Shown one piece after another: positions 22,483-34,475 of a stretch of DNA of 64,000 nt. This DNA comes from Salvelinus alpinus (lineage: Eukaryota > Chordata > Actinopteri > Salmoniformes > Salmonidae). Every line of letters begins with the position of its first letter. Within the stretch, counting starts at the first letter, position 1. The translations under genes and the position numbers were made by a program. The notes beneath the pieces are model-generated. The model did not search any database, was not told where the DNA came from, and worked only from the letters and a program-made list of their open reading frames with translations. The stretch is from positions 79,663,305-79,727,304 of the forward strand of contig NC_092087.1 of assembly GCF_045679555.1 (NCBI RefSeq), given 5' to 3'.

Positions 22483-25400
22483 CAATTGTGTTTTTTGTTC
22501 GTTTCTTGAGTTGTTTGGAACTTATTTTTTTTACTTATTTTGTACATAATGTTGCCGCTACCATCTCTCATGACCAAAAATAACTTCTGGACATCAGAAC
22601 TGCGATTACTCACCACGGACTGGCAGAATCCTTTTTTTTTCTTTAACAAATCCGACAAGCCCGACGTGAATGACATACTGCTTTTCTGGGAACAGGCCCA
22701 GATCCCCGTGATTTGTGTGAAGAGAAGGTGGAGAAAAAGTGGCCAGAGGCTGGTCTGCCTTCTGAGAATTAGTAGGCGATCGAATAAACCCCCACTTCCT
22801 TCCATTCTGCTAGCAAACGTGCAGTCTTTGTAAAGTAAAATAGATGACCTACGCGGAAGATTAAACAACCAACGGGACATTCAAAACTGTAATATCTTAT
22901 GCTTTACGGAGTCGTGGCTGAACGACGACATTATCAACATACAGCTGGCTATCCGGCAGGATAGAACAGCGGCGTCAGGTAAGACAAGGGGCGGTGGACT
23001 ATATATTTTTGTAAATAACAACTGGTGCACGATATCTAAGGAAGTCTCGAGCTATTGCCCTCCTGAGGTAGAATATCTCACGATAAGCTGTAGACCACAC
23101 TATCTACCTAGAGAGTTTTCATCTGTATTTTTTGTAGCTGTCTACATACCAACACGGACTGAGGCTGGCACTAAGACCGCATTGAATGAACTGTATTCTG
23201 CCATAAGCAAACAGGAAAACGCTCACCTGGAGATGGCGCACCTAGTAGCCGGGGACTTGAATGCAGGGAAACTTAAATCCATCTTACCAAATTTCTATCA
23301 GCATGTTAAATGTGCAACCAGAGGGAAAGAAACTCTGGACCACCTTTACTCCACACACAGAGACGCATACAAAACTCTCCCTCACCCGCCATTTGGCAAA
23401 TCTGACCATAATTCTATCCTCCTGATTCCTGCTTACAAGCAAAAATTTAAGCAGGACACACCAGTGACATGATCAATAAAAAAGTGGTCAGATGAAGCAG
23501 CTGCTAAGCTACCGGACTGTTTTACTAGCACAGACTGGAATATGTTCCGGAATTCCTCCAATGACATTGAGGAGTACACCACGTCTGTCATTGGCTACAT
23601 CAATAAGTGCATCAATGACGTCATCCCCACAGTGATCGTACGCACATACCCCAACCAGAAGCCATGGACTACAGGCAACATCTGCACTGAGCTAAAGGCT
23701 AGAGGTGCCGCTTTCAAGGAGCGGGACGCTAACCCGGAAGCTTATAATAAATCCCGCTATGCCCTCCGACAAACCATCAAACAGGCAAAGCATCAATACA
23801 GGACTAAGATCAAATCGTAGTACACCGGCTCTGACGCTCGTCGGATGTGGCAGGGCTTGCAAACCTTTACAGACTATAAAGGGAAACACAGCCGAGAGCT
23901 GCCCAGTGACACGAGTCTACCAGATGAGCTAAACTACTTCTATGCTCGCTTCGAGGCAAATAACACTGAAACACGCATGAGAGCAAAAGCTGTTCAGGAA
24001 GACTGTGTGATCACGCTCTCTGCAGCCGATGAGTAAGACCTTTAAACAGGTCAACATTCACAAGATCGCAGGGCTTGACGGATTACCAGGACATGTACTG
24101 CAAGCAGGTGCTGACCAACTGGCAAGTGTCTTCACTGACATTTTCAACCTCTCCCTGTCCGTAATACCAACATGTTTAAAGCAGACCACCATAGTCCCTG
24201 TGCTCAAGAACACTAAGGTAACCTGCCTAAATGACTACCGACCCGTAGCACTTACGTCTGTAGCTATGAAGTGCTTTGAAAGGCAGGTCATGGCTCACAT
24301 CAACACCATTATCCCAGAAACCCTAGACCCACTCCAATTTGCATACCGCCCTAACAGATCCACAGATGATGCAATTTTATTGCACTCCACACTGCCCTTT
24401 CCCACCTGGACAAAAGAACACCCATGTGAGAATGCTATTCTTTGACTACAGCTCAGCGTTCAACACCATAGTGCCCTCTAAACTCATCAATAAGCTAAGG
24501 ACCCTGGGACTAAACACTTCCCTCTGCAACTGGATCCTGGACTTCCTGACTGGCTGCCCGTAGGTGGTAAGGGTAGGTAACAACACATCCACCACACTGA
24601 TCCTCAACACAGGGGGCCATCAGGGGTGCGTGCCCAGTCCCCTCCTGTACTCCCTGTTCACTCATGACTGCATGGCCAGGCACGACTCCAACACCATCAT
24701 TAAGTTTGTCGACGACACAACAGTGGTAGGCCTGACCACCGACAACGGCGAGACAGCCTATAGGGAGGAGGTCAGAGACCATGCCATGTGGTGCAAGGAC
24801 AACAACCATTCCCTCAACGTGATCAAGACAAAGGAGATGATTGTGGACTACAGGAAAGAGAGGACCGAGCATTCCCCTATTCTCATCGACGGGGCTGTAC
24901 TGGAGCAGGTTGAGAGCTTCAAGTTCCTTGGTGTCCAAATCACCAACAAACTAACATGGTCCAAGCACACCAAGACAGTCGTGAAGCGGGCACGACAAAA
25001 CCTATTCCCCCTCAGGAGACTGAAAAGATTTGGCATGGGTCCTCATATTCTCAAAATGTTCTACAGCTGCACCATCGAGAGTATCCTGACTGGTTGCATC
25101 ACTGCCCGGTATGGCAACTGCTCAGCCTCCAACTGCAAGGCACTACAGAGGGTAGCGTGAACGGCCTAGTACATCACTGGGGCCAAGCTTCCTGCCATCC
25201 AGGGCCTCTATACCAGGCGGTGTCAGTTGTGTCAGGCCTTAAAAATTGTCAAAGACTCCAGCCACCCTAGTCATAGACTGTTTTCTCTGCTACCGCATGG
25301 CAAGCGGTACCGGAGCGCCAACTCTAGGTCCAAGAGGCTTTTAAACAGCGTCTACCCCCAAGGCATAAGATCCAGAACATCTAATCAAACGGCTACCCAG

Positions 25401-25717
25401 ACTATTTGCATCCCCCCCTTTACACCGCTGCTACTTTCTATGGTTATCATCTATGCATAGTCACTTTAATAACTCCACCTACATGTACATATTACCTCAA
25501 CTAACCGGTGCACCTGCACATTGACTCTGTACCCCCCTGTATATAGTCTCGCTATTGTTATTTTACTGCTGCTCTTTAATTACTTGTTACTTTTATTTCT
25601 TATTCTTATTCATATTTGTTTTTAACTGCATTGTTGTTTAGGGGCTCGTAAGTAAGTGTTTCACTGTAAGGTCTACACCTGTATTCGGTGCAATTGACTA
25701 ATAAAATTTGATTTGAT
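22483..25717 (+). mobile_element. Rex1-like LINE of unit 2
   Basis: Copy of 9,160-12,394 with one further stop: CAG to TAG at 24,562-24,564, in the RT before MVRVGNNTS. This is an independent decay event after duplication. Confidence 0.85.
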
Positions 25718-26034
25718 GCCTACCTATAACTACATCTAAAGTATGAACATACTGTATGAGTAAGGTCTGACATTTCCCCACTGGACATTGACCATGTTAA
25801 CATGAGCACAGCAGTCTGGATTGTAGCTCATATCCCACATACGGTCTTATTCGGGATGAGCTCTTTACATGCATTTTGATATCCCGCTCATGAGTATCCC
25901 TGTATCCATGAATAAACAGAATATTCCTCATTTAAGTGTATGGGTTAAATGGAATAGTAACTGAAATATGGACACTGACGGCAGGACTATGCACGCGAGA
26001 GGGTAGCTCCAGGTCATCTATAAATCTATGCTAG

Positions 26035-26408
26035 GTTAAGCTCCGCCTTATCTCAGCTCAATGGTCACGATAACAACACCCACCCGTAGCACACGCTCCA
26101 GCAGGTATATCTCACTGGTCGTCCCCAAAGCCAACACCTCCTTTGGCCGCCTTTCCTTCCAGTTCTCTGCTGCCAATGACTGGAATGAATTGCAAAAATC
26201 GCTGAAGTTGGAGACCTATATTTCCCTCACTAACTTTAAACATCAGCTATCTGAGCAGCTTACCGATCGCTGCAGCTGTTCACAGCCCATCTGTAAATAG
26301 CCCATCCAATCTACCTACCGCATCCCCATATTGTTTATATTTACTTTTCTGCACACCAGTATTTCTACTTGCACATCCTCATCTGCGCATCTATCACTCC
26401 AGTGTTAA
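26035..26408 (+). mobile_element. LINE 3' fragment of unit 2
   Basis: Copy of 12,712-13,085. Confidence 0.7.
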
Positions 26409-26416
26409 TTTGCTAG

Positions 26417-26709
26417 AGTGGGGTAACATCTCACAGCAAGAACTGGCAAATCTGGTACAGTCCATGAGGAGATGCACTGCAGTACTTAATGCAGCAGGTG
26501 GCCACACCAGATTCTGACTGTTACTTTTGATTTTGTCTCCCCCTTTGTTCAGGGACACATAATTCCATTTCTGTTAGTCATGTCTATGGAACTTGTTCAG
26601 TTTGTCTCAGTTGTAGAATCTTATGTTCATACAAATATTTACACGTTAAGTTTGCTGAAAATAAACAGGTGACAGTGAGAGGAAGTTTCTTTTTTGCAGA
26701 GTTTATTAA
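26417..26709 (+). mobile_element. Tc1-like 3' remnant of unit 2
   Basis: Copy of 13,094-13,386. Confidence 0.7.
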
Positions 26710-28169
26710 CTTCAGTTGCAGTGAAATGATAAAAATGTATCTTTACATTGTCTTGGGAACAGGAGTGGATATATATTTCTATCAGCGTCTCAGGGAAAAT
26801 GCGAATGGACGTGTAATGTGCAAGCAGACAGCATTTCAACCACATAAAATACACACCCAAGACTAACTGAAGTAACAATTCTCAGCTTTCCATTTCCTTA
26901 AAATCTGTCAGAATTACATTTGGCACAGGACCAATGTTTCCACTGTGTTCTAGCATGCTACCTGGTCCTTAATTTTACCTGTTAAGATTACTAATGCATT
27001 CATTCTATCAACGTAAGACATTTGTGAGCACTACTTTAGTCTTCTGAGGCAACAAGTTATGACAGAAGAGAAGCTGCATGTATGAAACTATAGTTGACAA
27101 ATGGCCTACCTAATGTAAGCAGAAACCTGTCTAAATTAGGGGTGAAAGTAGCCATTAAGCTCAGTTATGGTGGATCAAACTGAGCAGGTAGCCCACTTTA
27201 AATTGATTTGTTTGAGAGTCAGACAACCATGAGATACGAAACGGAGCCTGTGCATACCACAAAAACAGAATTCAGAGGTTTACATGCCACAGTAGCCCAT
27301 CTCCGGGGTACAAGCTTTCTCAGGTTTTTGTAAAACAGGATTTGATGTTTACATGTCAACACAAAATAAATACTTCAGTATCCCGAGTAACGGAATATTG
27401 ATGTAAACGTGGTCAGTGGCTTTAACGTAGATCCAATCTTGGGATTTGTCAACCAGCAGCAAAGATACAAATAAATTATATATTTGAAATCCAAAAGATT
27501 AGGAACTGTGAACCACATTCCCTTTTACTACAAATTGCAATGGCAACTAACACTGTTCTCAACCAGCAAGCCAAAGGTAGACATTAAACACAGTATTTCA
27601 AAACACAAGGAGGCACTTTTAAAGGTACAATATTTTATTGTTTTACAAGTAATGCAGGGTAGCATGAGCAGCAGCAACTCTCTGTCCGACGCAAAAGCAT
27701 ACAGTGGAAGCTTAAAGTGTCAGCAACAACTCAGAATTGTTATCCAAAGGATGAATCTACCATTGCAATTCTGTTGATAGATGATTAGTACAAAGGATTT
27801 CAAAATCAGAACGCAGTTCAGATGACTGTAAAAAAATGTACATGACATTGCATCCCAGTAGCTGTTCCCTTGTGGTGGGGTTCCTTTAGCAGGTTGTCAG
27901 TTTTTAGCAGGTGGGGATATGCTTGGTTCAGAGATGCCAACGTCACTACGGTCCTTGAGAGCATCTCCGCTATCAAAAAGGTATAACCTCCCCAGTGGTG
28001 TGGCAGGTTTGGGAGTAGACAGTTTTGCCATTCTCATACACCGATTTGTAACTATATTGGGATGAGAATTGGCTGTTCAAAGATGCTGCCTTGAACGCTG
28101 CTGGAGCTGACACATTGGGTGCTTTCATTGTCACCGTCAGACCCAAAATCCTGAGAAACATCACTGCTG

Positions 28170-29592
28170 CTAAAATCCATGTTGCTTGAGGAGTTGAACA
28201 GGAGGGCCAAGGCCTGTGGCTCCTGCCGAGGCAAGGTGGCCTGTGGCTCCTGCCGAGGCAAGGTGGCCTGTGGCTCCTGCCGAGGCAAGGTGGCCTGTGG
28301 CTCCTGCCGAGGCAAGGTGGCCTGTGGCTCCTGCCGAGGCAAGGTGGCCTGTGGCTCCTGCCGAGGCAAGGGCGCCTGTGGCTCCTGCCGAGGCAAGGTG
28401 GCCTGTGGCTCCTGCCGAGGCAAGGTGGCCTGTGGCTCCTGCCGAGGCAAGGGCGCCTGTGGCTCCTGCCGAGGCAAGGGCGCCTGTGGCTCCTGCCGAG
28501 GCAAGGGCGCCTGTGGCTCCTGCCGAGGCAAGGGCGCCTGTGGCTCCTGCCGAGGCAAGGGCGCCTGTGGCTCCTGCCGAGGCAAGGGCGCCTGTGGCTC
28601 CTGCCGAGGCAAGGGCGCCTGTGGCTCCTGCCGAGGCAAGGGCGCCTGTGGCTCCTGCCGAGGCAAGGGCGCCTGTGGCTCCTGCCGAGGCAAGGGCGCC
28701 TGTGGCTCCTGCCGAGGCAAGGGCGCCTGTGGCTCCTGCCGAGGCAAGGGCGCCTGTGGCTCCTGCCGAGGCAAGGGCCCCTGTGGCTCCTGCCGAGGCA
28801 AGGGCCCCTGTGGCTTCTGCCGAGGCAAGGGCCCCTGTGGCTTCTGCCGAGGCAAGGGCGCCTGTGGCTTCTGCCGAGGCAAGGGCTCCTGTGGCTTTTG
28901 AACAAGATTCCACACTTGAGGCATTGTGGCCGGTTGCTTCAGCTAAGGCATTTGGGCCAGTCGTGACGCTTGATGAAGCATTGTGGCCAGTTGCTTCACC
29001 TAAGGTATTTGGGCCAGTCGTGACGCTTGCTGAGGCATTATGGGTGGCCGCTTGCGTGGCACTGTGTCCAGTTGCTTCACCTAAGGTATTTGGGCCAGTT
29101 GTGACGCTTGATGAAGCATTGTGGGTGGCTACTTCTGCTGCTGAGGCACGGGTTCCGGTTGCTCCACCTAAGGTATTTGGGCCAGTCGTGACACTTGCTG
29201 AGGCATTAAGGGTGGCTGCTTCACCTGCCGAGGCACGGGAGCCGGTAGCTTCCGCTGCATTGTGGCTAGTTCCTTTTAATTGATTTTGGGGAATATATCT
29301 ATAATTACCTACAAAAGAAAATAATTTCAAATCTTAAAATGCCAGCATGTGAAGTTCTGCCATTTATACAGTGTTACTTTTACTGAATTAAAATTTGCAG
29401 AACAAAACATACCTTTAGGTGGAGGATAACAGGTTATCCCTCCAATTAGCAGGCAACAAATCCAAGAAATTCTAAATAAAAATAAAAACATCCTAGTCAG
29501 TTAAATACAGCTACCTGTAAAACATGGAAGACAAGGGAAACAAACTACAGCCATACAACTTACCTCAAAGACAATTCAAAACTCACAGCCAT
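28170..29592 (-). CDS. Secreted Ala/Ser/Thr-rich repeat protein, frame-switched family copy 3
   Basis: Exons at 29,564-29,592, 29,413-29,471 and 28,170-29,308 give 408 aa, with the same splice phases as copies 1 and 2. The N-terminus reads [10 protein letters not shown] then [19 protein letters not shown]. Only five NAS sequons precede the minisatellite because most 57-bp repeats are absent. The ALASAGATG array (about 25 copies, four proximal ones reading ALASAEATG) ends [13 protein letters not shown] instead of [13 protein letters not shown], owing to a 17-bp inversion at 28,194-28,210. The right-hand part is several percent diverged from copies 1 and 2, yet exon 3 is still open in the switched frame. 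That is mild support for real coding use. Confidence 0.5.
28211..28900. repeat. 27-bp minisatellite, about 25 copies
   Basis: Same monomer as units 1 and 2, but TG-type repeats are clustered at the left end, and the rightmost four monomers carry GGCTTCTGCC in place of GGCTCCTGCC or other changes. The order of variants is private to this copy. Confidence 0.95.
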
Positions 29593-29984
29593 TTTTCTCA
29601 TCAAACCTCAGTATTCAGAACTAATGGTAGCCAGAAGCCTTACCAGGAGATCCCTAATAACGTATCTGGTTGTCTTTTTAGCTGTGCCTTACAAAGGAAT
29701 CATAGACCCTTCTAATCTGGCTGGTTAATTAAGTACATCTGCAAGCCACTGAACATAATTTCCATTGGTCCAATTTCCCAATTGAGATTAGGTGTGCTTG
29801 ATTTCATTCAGCTGGTGTGCTGGAGGGTTTGCGCATCATGGACAAATCCAATGGTTTTAAAGGGTGAACTCTACCTACCCATTGCACTGGGTGAGCTTAA
29901 TCAAGTGCACCTTTATTTCATGCTAATTAAGATCCTGCCAGGGGCTTTTGCAGGTGCAACCTCAGTGGTCTGGTAGAAGTGTGT

Positions 29985-30539
29985 TGTGCAAGAATATATT
30001 TTAGATTTTTTAAAGTAGCCTCACTTTGCCTTGATGACAGCTTTGCACACTCTTGGCATTCTCTCAACCAGCTTCATCTGGAATGCTTTTCCAACAGTCT
30101 TGAAGGAGTTCCCACATTTGCTGAGCACTTGTTGGCTGCTTTTACTTCACTCTATGGTCCATGTCATTCCAAACCATCTCAATTGGGTTGAGGTCGGGTG
30201 ATTGTGGAGGCCAGGTCATCTGATGCAGCACTCCATCACTCTCCTTCTTGGTCAAATAGACTGTGTTGGGTCATTGTCCTATTGACCTATTGTCCTATTG
30301 AAAAACTAACAATAGTCCCACTAAGCGCAAACCAGATGGGATGGTGTATAGCTACAGAATGTTGTGGTAGCCAGTGTACCTTGAATTCTAAATAAATCAC
30401 AGACTGTGTCACCAAGAAAGCACCCCTACATCATCACACCTCGTCCTCCATGCTTCATGGTGGGAACCAGACATGCGGAGATCATCCGTTCACCTACGGG
30501 GGTTGGTCTTGTTTTGGTTACTACATGATTCCATATGTG
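29985..30539 (-). mobile_element. Tc1-like relic of unit 3
   Basis: Diverged copy of the Tc1 relic, split at CATATGTG (30,532-30,539). A small local duplication of TGTCCTATTG (30,276-30,300) and loss of the ACCTTACACAG block are private to this unit. Confidence 0.7.
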
Positions 30540-31584
30540 ACTCACCACCTGGATTCGGTCTTATGTAGTAAAATGTGAAATGGTGTTTTTTTACATCTGC
30601 TAAAAGTAGAGACTCAGAGCTACAAAATGGTATATCATACACGGCATTTGAGGAACAATGGGAAAGTACTTCTGCTTTGAAAGTTGATCAACTTTTAATC
30701 TCACTTTTGAGAAAATCACCTTTGAATGTTTTGGTATCTAGTTTAGAGCTCTTCTTTGTCTACACCCATTCAGCATCGTTCACACCCTCTTAATAAGCTT
30801 TAGCCCCACCCATCTTGTTTCGCTTTCAGAGCACACACTTGACGCTCTGGCCGATGATTTGTTTACCTCTGGATAACATGAAAACAGCCTGACCAGTTCT
30901 GCTGAAAACAATTTCATGACGCTTTCTTGCAGACGTTTACTGACACCGGCCATATTCAACGGGTGTTGTACACACGTCACGTAGCGTTAGCTAACGAGCC
31001 AGCCAGCTAACGTTAGCTAGTTAAACAACAATGAACAAAGTGGCAACAATGCCACAGTGCTGGGAGCTAACCAACCAGGTCCAATGTTAGCTAGCTAACA
31101 TTAGGCTCTAACTAGACAAGCAAACGGCTCTGGGAAACAAATAATAACGTCAGCTAGGGAACCAGCCAGCTAACAGTACACTTAGCTTGAAATGAAACCA
31201 CTTTGTCAAAATTAGAAATGTGTCATATCTGAAAATGTAGTTAGCTAATGCTAGACTATAAACATGCATCATGGATGTGTCTCCCTGTCAGGAATGCCAT
31301 ACCACGGTTGCACGGTTTGAAGATGTAATACGGAGACAGGTGTTTTCTCCATCTCATTAGCTATCATACTCTAATTCCACTGATTTTCTCCAGAAAACGG
31401 AGAGCAACACTTATGCAGCTCCACTATACAAAACTTTTTTTTTAAAGCGGCGTTCGACAGGATTACCAAAACAGACTGACGAGCTCAAATAGAGAGACAA
31501 CTTCAATATGTTAGACCAATCCGAACTCCTCTCTCTGCATGTCCAGCCCACTCATTATCTCAGACAATCATGGCTAGTGAGAAT
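30540..31584. mobile_element. 1.25-kb element of unit 3, right end missing
   Basis: Matches 4,655 to about 5,690 and then stops at GCTAGTGAGAA. The following AT-rich bases lead into a TTAA-flanked transposon. It has a TGATTTTCTCCA insertion at about 31,380 relative to units 1 and 2. Confidence 0.6.
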
Positions 31585-31597
31585 TAATTTAATTTCT

Positions 31598-33337
31598 TTA
31601 ACTTCTTTAGGGTAGGGGGCAGTATTTTCACGTCCGGATGAAAAGAATGCCCAGAGCAAACGGCCTGCTACACAGCCATAAAAGCTAGAATATGCATATT
31701 ATTAGTAGATTTGGATAGAACACTCTGAAGTTTCGAAAACTGTTTGAATGATGTCTGTGAGTATAACAGAACTCATATGGCAGGCAAAAACATGAGAAAA
31801 AAATCCAACCAGGAAGTGGGAAATCTGAGGTTGGTCGATTTTCAACTCAGCTCCTATTGAAGATACAGTGGGATATTGGTAATGTTGCACTTCCTAATGC
31901 TTCCACTAGATGTCAACAGTCTTTAGAACCTTGTCTGATGCTTCTACTGTGAAGTGGGGGCAAGAGAGGGGATTGAGTAAAGTCTATCATGAGCTGAACA
32001 TGCGCGTTCATGTGAGAGCGAGCTCTGTTCCATCGCACTACTGAAGACAATGGAATTCTCCGGTTGGAACATTGAAGAATTATGTTAAAAACATCCTAAA
32101 GATTGATTCAATACTTAGTTTGTTATGTTTTTACGGACTGTAATATAACTTTAACTTTTCGCTGGCCTTGCCCACGCGTCGTGAGTTTGGAAAGTGAACT
32201 GAACGCTAGAACAACAAGGAGGAATTTGGACATAAATTATGAACATTATCGAACAAAACAAACATTTATTGTGGAACTGGGAATACATTCTGATGAAGAT
32301 CAAAGGTAAGTGAACGTTTATGTTATTTCTGACTTATGTTGACTGCACAATATGGCGGATATATTTGTGTCTTGATTGGGCTCTGAGCGTCGACTCAGAT
32401 TATTGCATGGTTTGCTTTTTCCGTACAGCTTTTTTGAAATCTGACACAGCGGTTGCATTAAGGAGAAGTGCGTCTAAAATTCCATGCATAACAGTTGTAT
32501 CTTTTAGCAATGTTTATTATGAGTGTTCCTGTAAATTGATGTGGCTCTCTGCAAAATCAAAGGATGTTTTGGAACTTCTGAACGTAAGGCGCCAATGTAA
32601 ACTCAGATTTTTGGATATAAATATGAACTTTACCGAACAAAACATACATGTATTTTGTAACATGAAGTCCTATGAGTGTCATCTGATGAAGATCATCAAA
32701 GGTTAGTTGTCACGATCTCACAAGGATGACGCTGGAGAGACGAAGCAGGTACGGGGAGTAACATTTAATAAATAACGGACATGGAACGAGACATAAACAG
32801 CTTAGCAAACAGAAAAACAATCAATGCAGAAGCAGGGAACAGAGCTGGGGAACTGACACATATAGGGGAGGAAATGAACAGGTGATAAGAGTCCAGGTGA
32901 GTCCAATAACGCTGATGCGCGTGACAAGGAAAGGCAGGTGTACGTGATGGATGGCAGGAGTGAGTGATGCAAGGCATTCTGGCGCCCTCAAGCGCCAGGG
33001 GGAGGGAAAGAGCGGGAGCAGACGTGACAGTTAGTGATGAATTTTATCTATATTTCTGCTTTTTGTGAATCCTCTCTTTGGCTGGAAAAATGGCTGTGTT
33101 ATTCTGTGAATAGGCACTCACCTAACAATCGCTTGGTTTGCTTTCATCGTAAAGCATTTTTGAAATCGGACACTGTGGCTGGATTTACCACAAGTGTATC
33201 TTTAAAATGGTGTAAAATACATGTATGTTTGAGGAATTTTAATTATGGGATTTCTGTTGTTTTGAATTTGGCGCCCTGCAGTTTCACTGGCTGTTGAAAA
33301 TGTGACGTTATCGTCTCTCGTACCCTAGAGAGGTTAA
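31598..33337. mobile_element. TTAA-flanked non-autonomous DNA transposon
   Basis: Both ends are TTAA followed inward by matching terminal inverted repeats: TTAACTTCTTTAGGGTA on the left, and TACCCTAGAGAGGTTAA on the right, which is TTAACCTCTCTAGGGTA when reversed. A TTAA target is the hallmark of piggyBac-type elements. No transposase ORF is seen; the interior has only short frames. It is interrupted by a 322-bp insertion at 32,707-33,028. Without that it is about 1.4 kb. Confidence 0.65.
32707..33028. mobile_element. 322-bp insertion with TGTCACG/CGTGACA ends
   Basis: Ends are inverted (TGTCACG ... CGTGACA) and flanked by GTTAGT on both sides (32,701-32,706 and 33,029-33,034), a 6-bp target duplication. 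TG...CA ends with a short duplication suit a solo LTR of a Ty3-like element. A MITE is the alternative. It has no ORF of note. Confidence 0.45.
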
Positions 33338-33553
33338 CTAGGCAAGTCAGTTAAGAACAAATTCTTATTTACAGTGACCGCCTACTTGTACAGCCCACCG
33401 GCCAAACGCCTAACCCGGACGACGCTGGGCCAATTGTGCGCTGCCCTATAGGACTCCCGATCACAGCCATTTGTGATACAGCCCTGATCGAACCCTGGTC
33501 TGTAGCGACGCCTCTAGCGCTGCAGTGCCTTAGACTGCTGCACCACTCGGGAG
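33338..33553 (-). mobile_element. tRNA-derived SINE (Slm-like)
   Basis: On the minus strand the 5' head (CTCCCGAGTGGTGCAGCAGT) and GGTTCGATC form A- and B-box-like pol III promoter elements of a tRNA-derived head. The body follows, with the tail AATAAGAATTTGTTCTTAAC and CTTGCCTAGTTAA. This is a common salmonid SINE. The sub-family name is from memory. Confidence 0.75.
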
Positions 33554-33798
33554 ACCTTCTTGCTGGGGCATAGGAGCCGGTTCCTTTTGTTGCTTTGGAA
33601 TAGGAGCTGGTGTCTTTTTATATCCATAATTACATAGGAACCAAGAAAATTCAGCATAGTAAAATGCCATCATTTATTAGTTATTGGCACTATACAAAGT
33701 GTTATTTTAACTGAATTACTTTGTATAGCACACACACACCTTTAGGTGGAGGATAGCAGGTTATCCCTCCAATGAACAGGCAACAAATCCAAGGAATA
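33554..33798 (-). pseudogene. Broken copy of the secreted repeat-protein gene (33-kb)
   Basis: The exon 3 start (33,554-33,641) reads NYGYKKTPAPIPKQQKEPAP then MPQQE, so the Pro/Gln frame directly follows the exon 3 start. This confirms which frame is ancestral. The exon 2 remnant (33,740-33,798) reads [18 protein letters not shown] with a GT donor, but the exon 3 acceptor AG and the exon 2 acceptor are lost, and exon 1 is gone. The SINE cuts off the rest of exon 3. Confidence 0.65.
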
Positions 33799-33814
33799 AT
33801 ACATTTTAAAAAAT

Positions 33815-34475
33815 AGCAGCAGAGAACTGGAAGGAAAGGCGGCCAAAGTAGGAATTTGCTTTGGGGATGACCAGTGTGATATACCTGCTGGAGGGCATGC
33901 TCCGGGTGGGTGCTGCTATGGTGACCAGTGAGCTGAGATAAGGCGGGGCTTTACCTCGCAGAGACTTGTAGATGACCTGGAGCCAATGGGTCTGGCGACA
34001 AGTATGAAGCGAGGGCCAGCCAACGAGAGCGTACAAGTCGCAGTGGTGGGTGATATATGGGGCTTTGGTGAAAAAACAGATGGCACTGTGATAGACTGCA
34101 TCACATTTGTTGAGTAGAGTGTTGGAGGCTATTTTATAGATGACATCACCGAAGTCGAGGATCGGTAGGATGGTCAGTTTTACGAGGGTATGTTTGGCAG
34201 CATGAGTGAAGGATGCTTTGTTGCGAAATAGGAAGCCGATTCTAGATGCTTAATGTGAGTCTGGAAGGAGAGTTTACAGTCTAGCCAGACATCTAGGTAT
34301 TTGTAGTTGTCCACATATTCTAAGTCAGAACCGTCCAGAGTAGTGATGCTAATCGGGCGGGAGGGTGCGGGCAGCAAACGGTTGAAAAGCATGCATTTAG
34401 TTTTACTTGCATTTAAGAGCAGTTGGAGGCCACGAAAGGAGAGTTGTATTTCATTGAAGCTCGTCTGGAGGTTAG
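33815..34475 (-). mobile_element. LINE fragment, same family as 6.3-kb piece
   Basis: The minus strand encodes YALVGWPSLHTCRQTHWLQV, RGKAPPYLSSLVTIAAPTRS and, further 5', NASKTKCMLFNR and YVDNYKYLDVWLDCKLSFQ (the RT thumb/connection region of CR1/L2-like LINEs). It is cut by a TTAA element at 34,476. Confidence 0.75.

Larger units (their letters stand above)
13516..26838. repeat. Tandem segmental duplication, unit 2
   Basis: This is the second copy of the 13.3-kb unit, almost base-identical to unit 1. Visible differences include C to T at 22,687 (9,364 in unit 1), a C to T at 24,562 that makes a stop in the Rex1 reverse transcriptase, a small cluster near 17,830-17,870, and the shorter minisatellite. 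Such identity across old transposons points to a very recent duplication, ongoing homogenisation, or an assembly artefact. Confidence 0.95.
26839..31584. repeat. Tandem segmental duplication, partial unit 3
   Basis: The left part (26,839 to about 28,193) is essentially identical to units 1 and 2. From the minisatellite onward (28,211-31,584) the copy is clearly more diverged, with base changes, missing 57-bp repeats and small indels. It ends abruptly at about 31,584, inside the 1.25-kb element inserted in the Tc1 relic, just before a TTAA-flanked transposon. The step in identity at the minisatellite suggests that recombination there created the array. Confidence 0.9.

Noticed and set aside
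33338-33553. tRNA gene on the minus strand
   Set aside because: The A- and B-box-like sequences belong to a SINE head with SINE body and tail; no intact tRNA fold is evident.
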